A stretch of 64,000 bases of DNA from Rhodocyclaceae bacterium. Its GTDB lineage: Bacteria > Pseudomonadota > Gammaproteobacteria > Burkholderiales > Rhodocyclaceae. This document shows, in pieces, positions 53,856 to 62,446 of this stretch. The position numbers and the translations under genes were made by a program. Location of the stretch: contig NKXK01000025.1 in the NCBI GenBank assembly GCA_004379165.1, forward strand, positions 1-64,000, given 5' to 3'. How positions within the stretch are numbered: the first letter of the stretch is position 1; the number at the start of each line of letters is the position of its first letter. Below the pieces are notes generated by a model, which was not told the DNA's origin, searched no databases, and worked only from the letters and a program-made list of their open reading frames with translations.

Positions 53856-55028
53856 TTAGTGCAGCACTTGCGAGCCGGCCTGCGGCTGTTCCGGCATTTC
53901 GGCGTGCACCAGCTCGGCATCGGCATTCGGGAAGAGCGGCGCACCGCAGTCGTCGCAGAACTCCATCGGGAAGTGGTGGTCAAGGAAAAGCACTTCCTGG
54001 ACGCCGGCTTCACGCAGTGTGGATTCAATTTCGGCGATGGCATCGGTGGCCTCGTCCTCGTTGCCGAGCAGCGGCCAGACCAGCCCGTGGAAGACCTGTT
54101 CGCTGCCTTTGGGGCCGAGGCCGATGCGGTATTCCTCCATGCGGCGGTCGTAGCAGGGGCCGACAACGGCACGGATATCGGCCGGCGTCAGGCTGAGCAT
54201 GGTTTGCAGGAAAGCCACCGAGGCCTTCAGCGAATAGGGCCGCGACAGGCGGTCGGCATTGCGGCAGGCAGCATGGTAGGCGTCGGGCAGCAGTGGCTGC
54301 CAGGCGCAACCGGTGAGTAGCGGCTCCAGGCTAGGGCTGCCCTGCTTGATCCATTCCTTGAGCGCCGCGTCCTTGTTGCCGTCCTTTTCGTTCCAGCGGA
54401 AGAGGGCGCTGCCCGCGGGCAGGGCGACGGCGCCAATCAGGTAGCGGACATCGGAAAGAAAGCGGTTGGTCTCGGCCATGGACGAGGCGTCGATATTCAG
54501 CGGCTTGCCCGCGAGGGCGGCCTCGCCCAGCTCACGTGTCAGCTGCCAGGTGTCGCAGAAGCTGCGCGGCAACTGGTCCGGGCTGAACAGATAATCGGCC
54601 AGCGCGAGGCGGGCGTCAGCGCCAAAGACGTGGGCGCCGAGATGTACGCCCAGCGTTTGCAGCGTGCTCTTGGGCAGGCTGCCGGCGGGGATCGAGAAAC
54701 GCGACCAGGCGAGAACGGGGGCGGCGAAGAGCAGGATGTCGAATGGCTGCCCCTGAACGTCGATGCGCAGGGTTTCAGCGCGCGACTCGACCATGTCGGC
54801 GAGCTCGTCGTGGGCGCGCGGGTTAGCTTCGAAGAGGCGGTCGAGTGCGGTGTTGATGTCGTCTTCGCCGCCATTCTTGAGCAGGCTGTCGACGGTTTCG
54901 GCGAGCTGGGCTTCCCAGTAGCTGTCCTCCAGCTTGCCGCCGGAATCGGAAAGGCCGGTGGCAAGGCGTTGGAGTTCTGCGGCATCACGGGAAAGGCGGT
55001 CGCGGGAGCCGAAGCGGGGTCGTTTCAT
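53856..55028 (-). CDS. DUF2863 family protein
   Basis: A 390-aa soluble protein of a family found mainly in betaproteobacteria. It begins [19 protein letters not shown] and continues [22 protein letters not shown]. Near the end it has [23 protein letters not shown], where the two Cys and nearby His could bind metal. Function unknown. It lies 6 bases upstream of bioA and may be the first gene of that transcript. Confidence 0.85.
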   Translation of the reverse strand: MKRPRFGSRDRLSRDAAELQRLATGLSDSGGKLEDSYWEAQLAETVDSLLKNGGEDDINTALDRLFEANPRAHDELADMVESRAETLRIDVQGQPFDILLFAAPVLAWSRFSIPAGSLPKSTLQTLGVHLGAHVFGADARLALADYLFSPDQLPRSFCDTWQLTRELGEAALAGKPLNIDASSMAETNRFLSDVRYLIGAVALPAGSALFRWNEKDGNKDAALKEWIKQGSPSLEPLLTGCAWQPLLPDAYHAACRNADRLSRPYSLKASVAFLQTMLSLTPADIRAVVGPCYDRRMEEYRIGLGPKGSEQVFHGLVWPLLGNEDEATDAIAEIESTLREAGVQEVLFLDHHFPMEFCDDCGAPLFPNADAELVHAEMPEQPQAGSQVLH

Positions 55029-55115
55029 GGGGAATCCAGAAAATACAAAAGAAGAATTTTACCAGCCAGTAAAATACAGGGCAGTGACAAACTTGAATTC
55101 TCCGGACAGATTGCC

Positions 55116-55889
55116 ATGCTGCTGCTTCTCTCGCCCGCCAAGGCCCTTGACTACACCACGCCGCCCCACGTTGCCCGCCATACCCTGCCGGCCTTTCTTG
55201 ACCGCTCGCAGACGCTGATCGACCAACTGCGCCAGTTGTCGCCAGCGGATATCGCCAACCTGATGGATCTCTCCGACCAGCTCGCGCTGCTTAATTTCAA
55301 CCGCTACGCCGACTGGTCCTTGCCCTTTACGCCGGAAAACGCCAAGCCGGCGGTGCTGGCCTTCGACGGTGACGTTTACGACGGGCTGGCGGCAAAAACC
55401 ATGACTGCCGACGACCTTGACTTCGCGCAGCAGCACGTGCGCATCCTGTCCGGTCTCTACGGCATCCTGCGCCCGCTTGACCTGATGCAGGCCTACCGGC
55501 TGGAAATGGGCACCAAGTTCAGGAACGCGATCGGCAAGGATCTCTATGCCTTCTGGGGAGAAACGCTGCTCGATGCGCTCAATGCCGAACTCGATGCCAT
55601 GCCGCGGCCGGTGGTGATCAATCTCGCCTCAGAGGAATATTTCAAGGCCGCAGTCGGGCGTAAGCTCAAGGGGCAGCTGATTCAGCCGGTGTTCGAGGAC
55701 TGGAAGGGCGGCAAATACAAGATCATCAGCTTCTACGCAAAGCGGGCGCGCGGGCTGATGACGCGCTACGCGGTGCTCAACCGGCTGACGGCGCCGGAGG
55801 ACCTGAAAGGCTTCGATCTTGACGGCTACGCCTTCGCGCCTGAATCCTCCGAAGGGGCGACCTGGGTTTTCCGCCGCCGGGTTGCCTGA
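55116..55889 (+). CDS. yaaA: Peroxide stress protein YaaA (UPF0246)
   Basis: A 257-aa protein with the YaaA pattern [53 protein letters not shown] and the final [10 protein letters not shown]. In E. coli it limits free iron and binds DNA during peroxide stress. The start at 55116 gives the standard N-terminus; the long upstream frame overlaps the DUF2863 gene in antisense. Confidence 0.93.
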   Translation: MLLLLSPAKALDYTTPPHVARHTLPAFLDRSQTLIDQLRQLSPADIANLMDLSDQLALLNFNRYADWSLPFTPENAKPAVLAFDGDVYDGLAAKTMTADDLDFAQQHVRILSGLYGILRPLDLMQAYRLEMGTKFRNAIGKDLYAFWGETLLDALNAELDAMPRPVVINLASEEYFKAAVGRKLKGQLIQPVFEDWKGGKYKIISFYAKRARGLMTRYAVLNRLTAPEDLKGFDLDGYAFAPESSEGATWVFRRRVA

Positions 55890-55895
55890 AGCGGA

Positions 55896-56405
55896 CTAAA
55901 GCTTCAGCTTGAAGGCCTGGGCAATGCCGGTAACGGCCGCCGGGCTGTCCCATTCGTGGGCGCCGTAATATTTGCCGACCACCCGCCCCTCGGCATCGAC
56001 GAGTACGGTCAAGGGCAGGCGGTTGGCGCCGAGCATGTGCTCCAGCGGCCACGGCGGGCTGTCGATGAACATCGGGAAAGCGGTGCCCGAACGTTGCAGG
56101 AACTGGCTTGCCCGTTCCGGGTAGTCGTCGGTTGAAATGCCGATTACGGTGAACTGCTTGCCGTAGTGCTTGGCCAGGCGGTCCAGCGAACCCATTTCCG
56201 CTCGGCATGGGGCGCACCAGCTGGCCCAGACATTGATGATCAGCGGCTTGCCCTTGAAATCAAGAACTTTCCGCGCCGGTCCGTTGAGCCCCTTCATCGG
56301 CAGGTTGCGGAGCGTGCTGCCGACGTCCACTTCGTCCGGTGACTTGGCGTGCGCAGGCACCGCCAGCGTGAGCAGGGTGACGAACAGGGCGGTGATCAGT
56401 TTCAT
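55896..56405 (-). CDS. TlpA-like periplasmic thioredoxin
   Basis: A 169-aa protein with a signal peptide (about 1-20, A-H-A-K cut) and a thioredoxin fold. The active site is N-V-W-A-S-W-C-A-P-C-R and the cis-Pro is in NRLPLTVLVD. It is a reductase-type disulfide protein in the periplasm, perhaps for cytochrome c or other Cys proteins; the target is unknown. It is convergent with yaaA, 6 bases apart. The Cti gene upstream, which has a CxxCH heme site, lies 35 bases away on the same strand. Confidence 0.88.
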   Translation of the reverse strand: MKLITALFVTLLTLAVPAHAKSPDEVDVGSTLRNLPMKGLNGPARKVLDFKGKPLIINVWASWCAPCRAEMGSLDRLAKHYGKQFTVIGISTDDYPERASQFLQRSGTAFPMFIDSPPWPLEHMLGANRLPLTVLVDAEGRVVGKYYGAHEWDSPAAVTGIAQAFKLKL

Positions 56406-56440
56406 GGAAAATTATCTGGCCCGCAGGGCGCACTCCTCAA

Positions 56441-58789
56441 TCATTCGTTATCCAGACGGCTGTAATCCAGCACGCCATAGGCCACCGGATTGCTGGCCTG
56501 CCAGTGATCGTGGATGCGGTCGCTGATCTGCCAGAAGCGCGGGTCGGTGCGGCGGACGGCGAAGCGGTCGAAGAGCGCGGTCACGTCTTCCCCGGTTTTC
56601 AGGGTCATGACCTGATCCACGAAAATGGCCAGTTTTTCCGCGTCGACCGCAAACAGGGCGTTGGGATAGGCACCAACGACGCCATTGATCACACTCAGGC
56701 TGTCCTCCTGCGGAAGGCGGCGCTTCTCTTCGCTGAACATTTCCGAGACATTGCTGTGGGCGCTGTTACGCAGCATCGCCACGACGGCCAGTCGGCGCGG
56801 ACCATGCTGGATTGCCAGCAGGCTGTCTTCCGGCAGCAGAGAGGCCGCGGTACCGCGCAGGCTTGCCAGGCGTTGCAGTGCCTCAAGCGGTCGGCCCTGC
56901 AGGCCGCTGGCCTCGAGCGACGGCGCTGGCTCACGCACGCCGGCCGTGTGTCGGCGCAGCATCTGGTACAACTCGCCCAGGCGGTCGTTGCTGCGGTAGC
57001 GGATGCCGGTCTCCTGCGGGAAGTAGGCATTGGCGTCGGCAAGGTAGCGATTGTGCGGGTCGCTGCGCTGGCGATACCAGCGCGCCAGCACGTTCTGGCG
57101 CTCGGCTTGCGGCAGCAGCGCGAGGAAGTTCATTTCGCCTTCCATGCGCAGGAAGTCCATGTACATCCGGGTCATCAGCTGGTGGCCGACATTGCCGAAA
57201 ACATCAAAGCCGGCGACGAGCAGGTAATGCATCCGTTCCAGTAGCGGGTAGCCCATGACGAAAGCCGTCTGGGGCTGTTCGCCAATCAGCCCGCGCACGA
57301 CCGAGGCGCTGTCGAAGTGGCGGAAGATGGTCAGCGCGGCATTCGGATTCCGGCCATCGCCATCCCAGATATCCTTCAGCGTCGGTCCGCCGTTCTGGCT
57401 GCCAAGCTGGCGGACCGCCTCACTGCGGGCGGCGGCATATTTTTTCTCGAGTACGGCATAGCGCAGCCAGGCGAGGACGCCGGCGGTGCTTTCCTCTTCG
57501 GCAGGCATCCGCATCACCGGCGAGGCGCGCTCGATAATTGCCTCGGTGAGTGGCGCACCGGCGCCATCCGGGTTGAGGAAGACGACCCAGAAGTGATCAT
57601 TGATCGAGTTGAGGGCGACCTGTCCCCGGCAAACCGGGCCTTTCATGAAGCCGCTGACGGTGAAATGCGCTTCATCCAGCATCAAGCGGTAGCGGGCGTC
57701 GATCGGCAGCTCGCGGAAGGCGATGAAGGGATTGGCGGCGACCTCGGGAGCGTAGCCTGGGAGTTTGCTGACGCGGTAGTCCGGCGCGATGAACCATTGC
57801 TGCAGCCGGGCCAGGCGCGCCGGATCGAGGCGGAGTGGCATGTGCGTCTTGGCGACCGGCGTCGTTTCGAGTCGTTCGATGCGATACCACACGCGGGCGA
57901 CGTCTGGATCGTCGTAAGGGCGGCGGGTGGCAATCCGGCGCAGGGGTTCGCCCGGCGGTGTTGAACTACGTACCAGTCCGAAATACTGCCCCGGCATTTC
58001 CGGGAACCAGAGGTGGCCGATATACCAGTGCTCGAAGATATAGCGGGCGCTGAGTTGCGCCTTGGCACTATCGCCATTGAAAAACGCCTCCCAGTCGGCG
58101 ATCTGCGCCCTCACGGCGGCCGGGAGCGGGGGCGGTGGGCGGTAACCCGCGCCGGCCTCGATCCAGCGGCTGAGGGTCTGGTGCTCCTGCTCGTTCAGCG
58201 GTGGCAGCGCGAAGGGCATGCCGCGTGTCGGGTGCTTGCGAGCGTAGTCGTCCAGGCCTTCAGCCGTGGTGCAGATCGCACGGCGATCCAGGCTGGTGTC
58301 GAGATCCGGGTCGTTCAGCAGGCCGCCACGCTGGCCGGGGTGGGTACGCTTCATCGCTAGCAGGCGGTGCAGCGAACTGGTGGCGAGGTTGGCTTCTGGC
58401 GTGTTCTGGCGTTCGTTGAGCACTGGGAAGAAGCCCAGCGCCCGCCAGGCACTGGGGCTGTGGGCATCGAGGCCGAGACGGGACGGTCGTTCGGCGATCA
58501 GGCGCGGCGCCGTCCAGTAGACCGGTGTGGCACTGGCGCCGCGAGTGATGCCTTCGTAGCTGGCGAGGTTGAGCTGGCAGGGGGCGTCATAACAGGCATG
58601 GCAAGTCACGCAGCGGCGATCGAGTACGGGCCGGACATCGCGCCAGTAATCCGGACTGGCGGCGGTGGGTGCCGGCGGACGGTCGTAGCGGGTTGGATCG
58701 GGCTTGCCGAAACGCTCGTCAAGCCTCAGGCCAGCCACCGAGGCGCAGGCCGAGAGGAAAATGACAAAGAGAATGCTCAGGCGGCGCAT
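56441..58789 (-). CDS. cti: Fatty acid cis/trans isomerase
   Basis: A 782-aa periplasmic heme protein that converts cis- to trans-unsaturated membrane fatty acids under solvent or heat stress. The signal peptide has an L-S-A-C lipobox, so it may be a lipoprotein. The heme c site C-V-T-C-H is near residue 60. Family segments include LWFPEMPGQYFGLVRSSTPPG and FMKGPVCRGQVALNSINDHF. The start at 58789 overlaps the PIN gene by 13 bases. A dispersed-motif copy lies near the end. Confidence 0.92.
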   Translation of the reverse strand: MRRLSILFVIFLSACASVAGLRLDERFGKPDPTRYDRPPAPTAASPDYWRDVRPVLDRRCVTCHACYDAPCQLNLASYEGITRGASATPVYWTAPRLIAERPSRLGLDAHSPSAWRALGFFPVLNERQNTPEANLATSSLHRLLAMKRTHPGQRGGLLNDPDLDTSLDRRAICTTAEGLDDYARKHPTRGMPFALPPLNEQEHQTLSRWIEAGAGYRPPPPLPAAVRAQIADWEAFFNGDSAKAQLSARYIFEHWYIGHLWFPEMPGQYFGLVRSSTPPGEPLRRIATRRPYDDPDVARVWYRIERLETTPVAKTHMPLRLDPARLARLQQWFIAPDYRVSKLPGYAPEVAANPFIAFRELPIDARYRLMLDEAHFTVSGFMKGPVCRGQVALNSINDHFWVVFLNPDGAGAPLTEAIIERASPVMRMPAEEESTAGVLAWLRYAVLEKKYAAARSEAVRQLGSQNGGPTLKDIWDGDGRNPNAALTIFRHFDSASVVRGLIGEQPQTAFVMGYPLLERMHYLLVAGFDVFGNVGHQLMTRMYMDFLRMEGEMNFLALLPQAERQNVLARWYRQRSDPHNRYLADANAYFPQETGIRYRSNDRLGELYQMLRRHTAGVREPAPSLEASGLQGRPLEALQRLASLRGTAASLLPEDSLLAIQHGPRRLAVVAMLRNSAHSNVSEMFSEEKRRLPQEDSLSVINGVVGAYPNALFAVDAEKLAIFVDQVMTLKTGEDVTALFDRFAVRRTDPRFWQISDRIHDHWQASNPVAYGVLDYSRLDNE
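56617..56656 (-). repeat. Dispersed TGCGGT motif, copy inside cti
   Basis: In gene sense TTTGCGGTCGACGCGGAAAA, then ACTGGCCATTTTCG, translated F-A-V-D-A-E-K-L-A-I-F. Core and first A tract match. Confidence 0.45.
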
Positions 58790-59226
58790 GCGGTGTCTCC
58801 GGTAGGCAGGGTGGCGAGCAGCTGGCTGACGGCGCCCGGCTTGAGGATCTGGAAGGGCAGACGCGTGCGGCCGCGCAGCTTGAGCAAGGCCTTGTCCTTG
58901 CTCACCAGCAGGTGGGCGCCGCTGCGTGCGGCCAGTTCGAGGAATTTCTGGTCGTCGCGGTCCTTGCAGCGTGGCAGCGGCGGCGCTTCGCCAGCGTCGA
59001 CGCGCTGCACCAGCGCGCTGTAGCGGGCGTAGCGCTCGGCGATCATTTCCGGCGTCAGCTTCAACTGCGGGTAGGTGAGGACGCGGCACAGCTCGTCGAG
59101 GGTGCTGTCGTCGACCAGGCACACGATGCGGCCGGCTTCGAGCGCGGCCATGATTGGCACGGCATCCATGTTGGCCCAGTGGAAGAGGTCAAGGACGACA
59201 TTGGTGTCAAGGACGATGCGTAACAT
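58777..59226 (-). CDS. PIN-domain protein (putative toxin component family)
   Basis: A 149-aa PIN domain starting MLRIVLDTNVVLDLF, with further acidic residues in DDSTLDELCRVL and CKDRDDQKFLELA. It ends HLLVSKDKALL. It is of the type annotated as PIN-family toxin, but no antitoxin gene lies next to it. It overlaps cti by 13 bases, so the two are co-transcribed. It may be a housekeeping nuclease rather than a toxin. Confidence 0.82.
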   Translation of the reverse strand: MLRIVLDTNVVLDLFHWANMDAVPIMAALEAGRIVCLVDDSTLDELCRVLTYPQLKLTPEMIAERYARYSALVQRVDAGEAPPLPRCKDRDDQKFLELAARSGAHLLVSKDKALLKLRGRTRLPFQILKPGAVSQLLATLPTGDTACAA

Positions 59227-59236
59227 GGGGCCGGAT

Positions 59237-59242
59237 TATAAT
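59237..59242 (+). promoter_or_regulatory. Candidate -10 element of dusC
   Basis: A perfect TATAAT lies 36 bases before the dusC start in the short spacer between the divergent PIN gene and dusC. No good -35 was found at normal spacing. Confidence 0.4.
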
Positions 59243-59278
59243 GCGCGCCTTTTCAAGCATTTGCCGAAAGTTCTCCCG

Positions 59279-60271
59279 ATGTCCCGCATTCTCCTCGCGC
59301 CGATGGAAGGCCTCGCCGACCCGCTGATGCGGGACGTGCTGACCCGCCTGGGGGGCTACGACTGGGGAATTTGCGAGTTTGTCCGGGTGACCGAGAGCGT
59401 GCTGCCGAACCGGACTTTCCTGCGCACTTGCCCGGAGTTGCATCACGACAGCAAGACCGCCGCCGGAACGCCGATGCGCGTGCAACTGCTCGGCTCCGAT
59501 CCGCATTTCATGGCGGCCAACGCCAAGCGTGTGCTGTTTCATCGGCCGGCGGGCATCGACATCAATTTCGGCTGCCCGGCACCGACCGTGTTTCGTCACC
59601 GCGGCGGCTCGGCGCTGCTCGGCGAGCCGGATCTGCTGCACGAGATCGTCAGCGCCGTGCGTTCGGTCGTGCCCACCGATGTTCCGCTGACCGCGAAGAT
59701 GCGCCTCGGCATCCATGACGACAGCCTGGCCGTCGCCTGCGCGCAGGCCATTGAGGCCGGTGGAGCAGAGGAATTGATCGTTCATGGCCGGACCAAGGTC
59801 GACGGCTACAAACCGCCGGCCCGCTGGCACCTGATCGACAAGGTACGTTCGGCAGTGCGTCTGCCGATTGTCGCTAACGGCGAAGTGTGGACGGTCGAGG
59901 ACTATCGCCATTGTCGGCTTGCGTCTGGCTGCGAAGACGTGATGCTCGGTCGCGGTGCGCTTGCCGACCCGCTGCTGGCGCGCCGGATTCGCGGAGAACT
60001 GGCCGAACGGGTGGCGGCCGATGGCAGCGACTGGCGAAGCTTGCTGTCGTCGCTGGCGCGCTACTGGGAAGGCGTTCGCGAACGCGTCCTGCCAGTGCAT
60101 GCCGGCGGCCGCATCAAGCAATGGCTGATGCTGCTGCGTCGCCATTACCCAGAAGCTGAGGTGCTTTACCAGCAACTGCGCCCGGTCAAGGCGGCGGAGG
60201 ATATCGACCGCTTGCTGGTTGCGGCCGGGTTGCCGCCACGCGCCATGCCAGCGCTTGCCGCGGTGGCCTGA
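59279..60271 (+). CDS. dusC: tRNA-dihydrouridine(16) synthase
   Basis: A 330-aa FMN enzyme that reduces uridine in tRNA. It starts MSRILLAPMEGLADPLMRDV with the family FMN loop, and DINFGCPAPTVFRHRGGSALL holds the catalytic Cys. LTAKMRLG and HGRTKVDGYKPPARW follow. GEVWTVEDYRHC is typical of DusC (U16) rather than DusA or DusB. It heads dusC-TrmB-like-YkgJ-like. Confidence 0.92.
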   Translation: MSRILLAPMEGLADPLMRDVLTRLGGYDWGICEFVRVTESVLPNRTFLRTCPELHHDSKTAAGTPMRVQLLGSDPHFMAANAKRVLFHRPAGIDINFGCPAPTVFRHRGGSALLGEPDLLHEIVSAVRSVVPTDVPLTAKMRLGIHDDSLAVACAQAIEAGGAEELIVHGRTKVDGYKPPARWHLIDKVRSAVRLPIVANGEVWTVEDYRHCRLASGCEDVMLGRGALADPLLARRIRGELAERVAADGSDWRSLLSSLARYWEGVRERVLPVHAGGRIKQWLMLLRRHYPEAEVLYQQLRPVKAAEDIDRLLVAAGLPPRAMPALAAVA

Positions 60272-60280
60272 GAGCGCGAC

Positions 60281-60946
60281 ATGAGCGGCAATTCCCGATC
60301 CATCACCAGCGCCCAGAGCAGGCCGCATGCCGACCTCCCGGCACTGCTGCAGCGCCATCTGGCGCATCCCTACCAAAAGCCGATTCTCGATTACAACCGT
60401 GCCGCCTTTGCCGAGGCGCTGGTCGCCCATGACACCTTCGACACAGCGGCACCCTGGATACTCGATGCAGGTTGCGGGGTGGGCTGGAGCACGCTGCGGA
60501 TCGCCGCCGATTTCCCAGATCATTTCGTCATTGGTGTCGATCAGTCCAGCGACCGAATCGTCCGCGGTAAACCCGAAAAACTGCCCGCAAACGCCTGCCT
60601 CATCCGTGCCGATCTGGTCGATTTCTGGCGCTTGCTCGCCGAAGCCGGTATTCGGCTGGCGCGGCACTACAACCTGTATCCCAACCCCTGGCCGAAGATC
60701 GGGCATCTGTCGCGTCGCTGGCACGGCCATGCGGTGTTTCCCTTCTGGCACACGCTCGGCGGCGTGCTGGAGTGCCGCAGTAACTGGGTTGTCTACATCG
60801 AGGAAATGGCCTGGGCGCTGAGCGCGCTTTCCGGGCAATCGGTGGTTGCCGATCCGTTTGCGACCGACGACCCGATGACGCCCTTCGAGCGCAAATACCT
60901 CGCCTCCGGCCATGCCTTGTGGCGTTGCCGGGTCGATTTTGGATGA
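60281..60946 (+). CDS. TrmB-like SAM-dependent methyltransferase
   Basis: A 221-aa protein with SAM motif ILDAGCGVGWSTLRIA, the acidic V-I-G-V-D-Q-S, and Y-P-N-P-W-P-K-I-G-H-L-S-R-R-W-H-G-H. This resembles the F-P-D-P-W-P-K-x-R-H-x-K-R-R signature of tRNA (guanine-N7) methyltransferase. It differs from standard TrmB in the D to N change and in the N-terminus, so it may be a paralogue with another target. It lies 9 bases after dusC. A dispersed-motif copy is read as R-G-K-P-E-K-L-P-A-N. Confidence 0.78.
   Translation: MSGNSRSITSAQSRPHADLPALLQRHLAHPYQKPILDYNRAAFAEALVAHDTFDTAAPWILDAGCGVGWSTLRIAADFPDHFVIGVDQSSDRIVRGKPEKLPANACLIRADLVDFWRLLAEAGIRLARHYNLYPNPWPKIGHLSRRWHGHAVFPFWHTLGGVLECRSNWVVYIEEMAWALSALSGQSVVADPFATDDPMTPFERKYLASGHALWRCRVDFG
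60561..60595 (+). repeat. Dispersed TGCGGT motif, copy inside the TrmB-like gene
   Basis: TCCGCGGTAAACCCGAAAAA, then CTGCCCGCAAACG. One core change (T to C). It is read in a different frame from the other gene-sense copies. Confidence 0.5.
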
Positions 60947-60953
60947 GCAGCCG

Positions 60954-61274
60954 GTGAGCATCTGCCAGACTTGCGGCGCCTGTTGCGCCAGCCTGCGCGT
61001 CGATTTTCATCCGGCTGAGCTGGCCGGGGGCGCCTATGCCTGGGGGAATGGCGTGCCGGTGGCGCTGACCGTGCCGGTGAAGCCGGCGATTGTCCGCATG
61101 CGCGGCACCGATGAGCAGCCGCCACGCTGCGTTGCCTTGGCTGGCGAGGTGGGTGTCGCCGTTCGTTGCACGCTGTACGCCGAGCGCCCGTCGCCCTGCC
61201 GCGAATTCGATATCGAGCACCCCGCCTGCGACCGTGCCCGCCAGCGTTGCGGTTTGCCGCCGCTGCCGCGCTGA
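60954..61274 (+). CDS. YkgJ-family zinc/iron-cluster protein
   Basis: A 106-aa protein with C-Q-T-C-G-A-C-C at the start and later C-T-L-Y-x-x-R-P-x-x-C-R-E-F and C-D-x-x-R. This is the CxxCxxxCC family (YkgJ), expected to bind zinc or an iron-sulfur cluster. The role is unknown. The GTG at 60954 follows GGATGAG; the ATG at 60912 lies inside the previous gene. Confidence 0.8.
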   Translation: MSICQTCGACCASLRVDFHPAELAGGAYAWGNGVPVALTVPVKPAIVRMRGTDEQPPRCVALAGEVGVAVRCTLYAERPSPCREFDIEHPACDRARQRCGLPPLPR

Positions 61275-61291
61275 GGGCGGTATGGGGGGGG

Positions 61292-61331
61292 ATCTGCGGT
61301 CAACCCGAAAAACCCGCGAAAATCCGCAGCT
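61292..61331 (+). repeat. Dispersed TGCGGT motif, intergenic copy after the YkgJ-like gene
   Basis: CTGCGGTCAACCCGAAAAA, two bases, then CGCGAAAATCCG: the copy closest to the consensus. It lies 17 bases after a stop codon, between two convergent genes. Confidence 0.78.
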
Positions 61332-61425
61332 ACGCGTACCCGGTGAATTGATGGGGAGCGACCGGTGGCTGGGCAACCCGCAGACGTGGGGAATGCACGG
61401 TGTTGCACCGCAAATCTGGTTTGCC

Positions 61426-62346
61426 TCAGCCAGTTTTTTCCCATGGCGGTACCGGCATGAAGCAGGCTTCGAGTTCGTCGAGCAGGACGCGCACCTTGGG
61501 CAGGCGGACGCGGCTGGGTGTGCAGCAGGCATAGAGATAGCGGCCGAAGCTGCTCACCGGGTCGTAGTCGTCGAGCAGCGTGACCAGTTCGCCGCGCTGT
61601 AGCGCCGGGCCGCAGAGGTAGGTCGGCAACATGGCAATGCCGTGGCCGGCGAGCGTGGCGTCGAGGATGCACTCGGCGTTATTGAAATGGATGCGGCAGT
61701 CGACAGCGATGCTGACTTCCTCGCCGGTCGGGTCGAGCAGCCGCCAGATGCGGCTTTCGTCGCCGAGCAGGTAGCTGAGGCAGGGGTGTTCGGCGAGATC
61801 CGCAGGTTTTTGCGGTCGACCGTGGGCGGCGAGGTAGGCGGGCGTGGCGCAGATTACGCGCTTCATCGGCGCCAGCTTGCGGACGACGGCATCCTGAGGC
61901 GGCGAGCGGGTCAGGCGCAGGGCAAGGTCGATACCGTCGTTGATCAGATCGACGACGGTATCGGTCAGTACCAGTTCGCAGGTCAGCGCCGGGTGGCGGG
62001 CAACGATTTTCGGCAGCAAAGGTGCGATGTAAAGGCGACCGAGGGTGATCGAGGCACTGATACGCAGGATGCCGTGTGGCGATTCGCCCAGGTTGCGCAC
62101 CGCCAGTTCGGTGCTGCTGACTGCCTCGACGGCGCGCTGGGCGTGCTGATGGAAGACTTCGCCGGAGGGCGTCAGGTGCAGATGACGCGTCGAACGCTCG
62201 AATAGCCGGACGCCGAAGCTGCGTTCGAGGTCGGCGATCTGCTTGCTGACCTGGGCGCGGGTACAGTCGAGATGGCGGGCGGCGGCAGCCATGCTACCGG
62301 TTTCGACGACCTTGATGAAGGTGTGCCAACTGTTCAGCCAGGTCAT
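61426..62346 (-). CDS. LysR-family transcriptional regulator
   Basis: A 306-aa regulator. The N-terminal helix-turn-helix has FIKVVETGSMAAAARHLDC and TRAQVSKQIADLERSFG. The ligand domain has ISASITLGRLYIAPLLP, typical of the large CrgA/AaeR-like group. It is divergent from an MFS gene with a 100-base spacer and probably controls it; effector unknown. The start at 62346 is the family start. Confidence 0.87.
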   Translation of the reverse strand: MTWLNSWHTFIKVVETGSMAAAARHLDCTRAQVSKQIADLERSFGVRLFERSTRHLHLTPSGEVFHQHAQRAVEAVSSTELAVRNLGESPHGILRISASITLGRLYIAPLLPKIVARHPALTCELVLTDTVVDLINDGIDLALRLTRSPPQDAVVRKLAPMKRVICATPAYLAAHGRPQKPADLAEHPCLSYLLGDESRIWRLLDPTGEEVSIAVDCRIHFNNAECILDATLAGHGIAMLPTYLCGPALQRGELVTLLDDYDPVSSFGRYLYACCTPSRVRLPKVRVLLDELEACFMPVPPWEKTG

Positions 62347-62446
62347 ACTGTCAATGATCCGTTGACGTAATGACGGCAATTATCGTCTTTTTCGTAAGCA
62401 ATTTGCGCCCTATATTTTAAGGGCATTTACTTTATTCGAGATTCCC

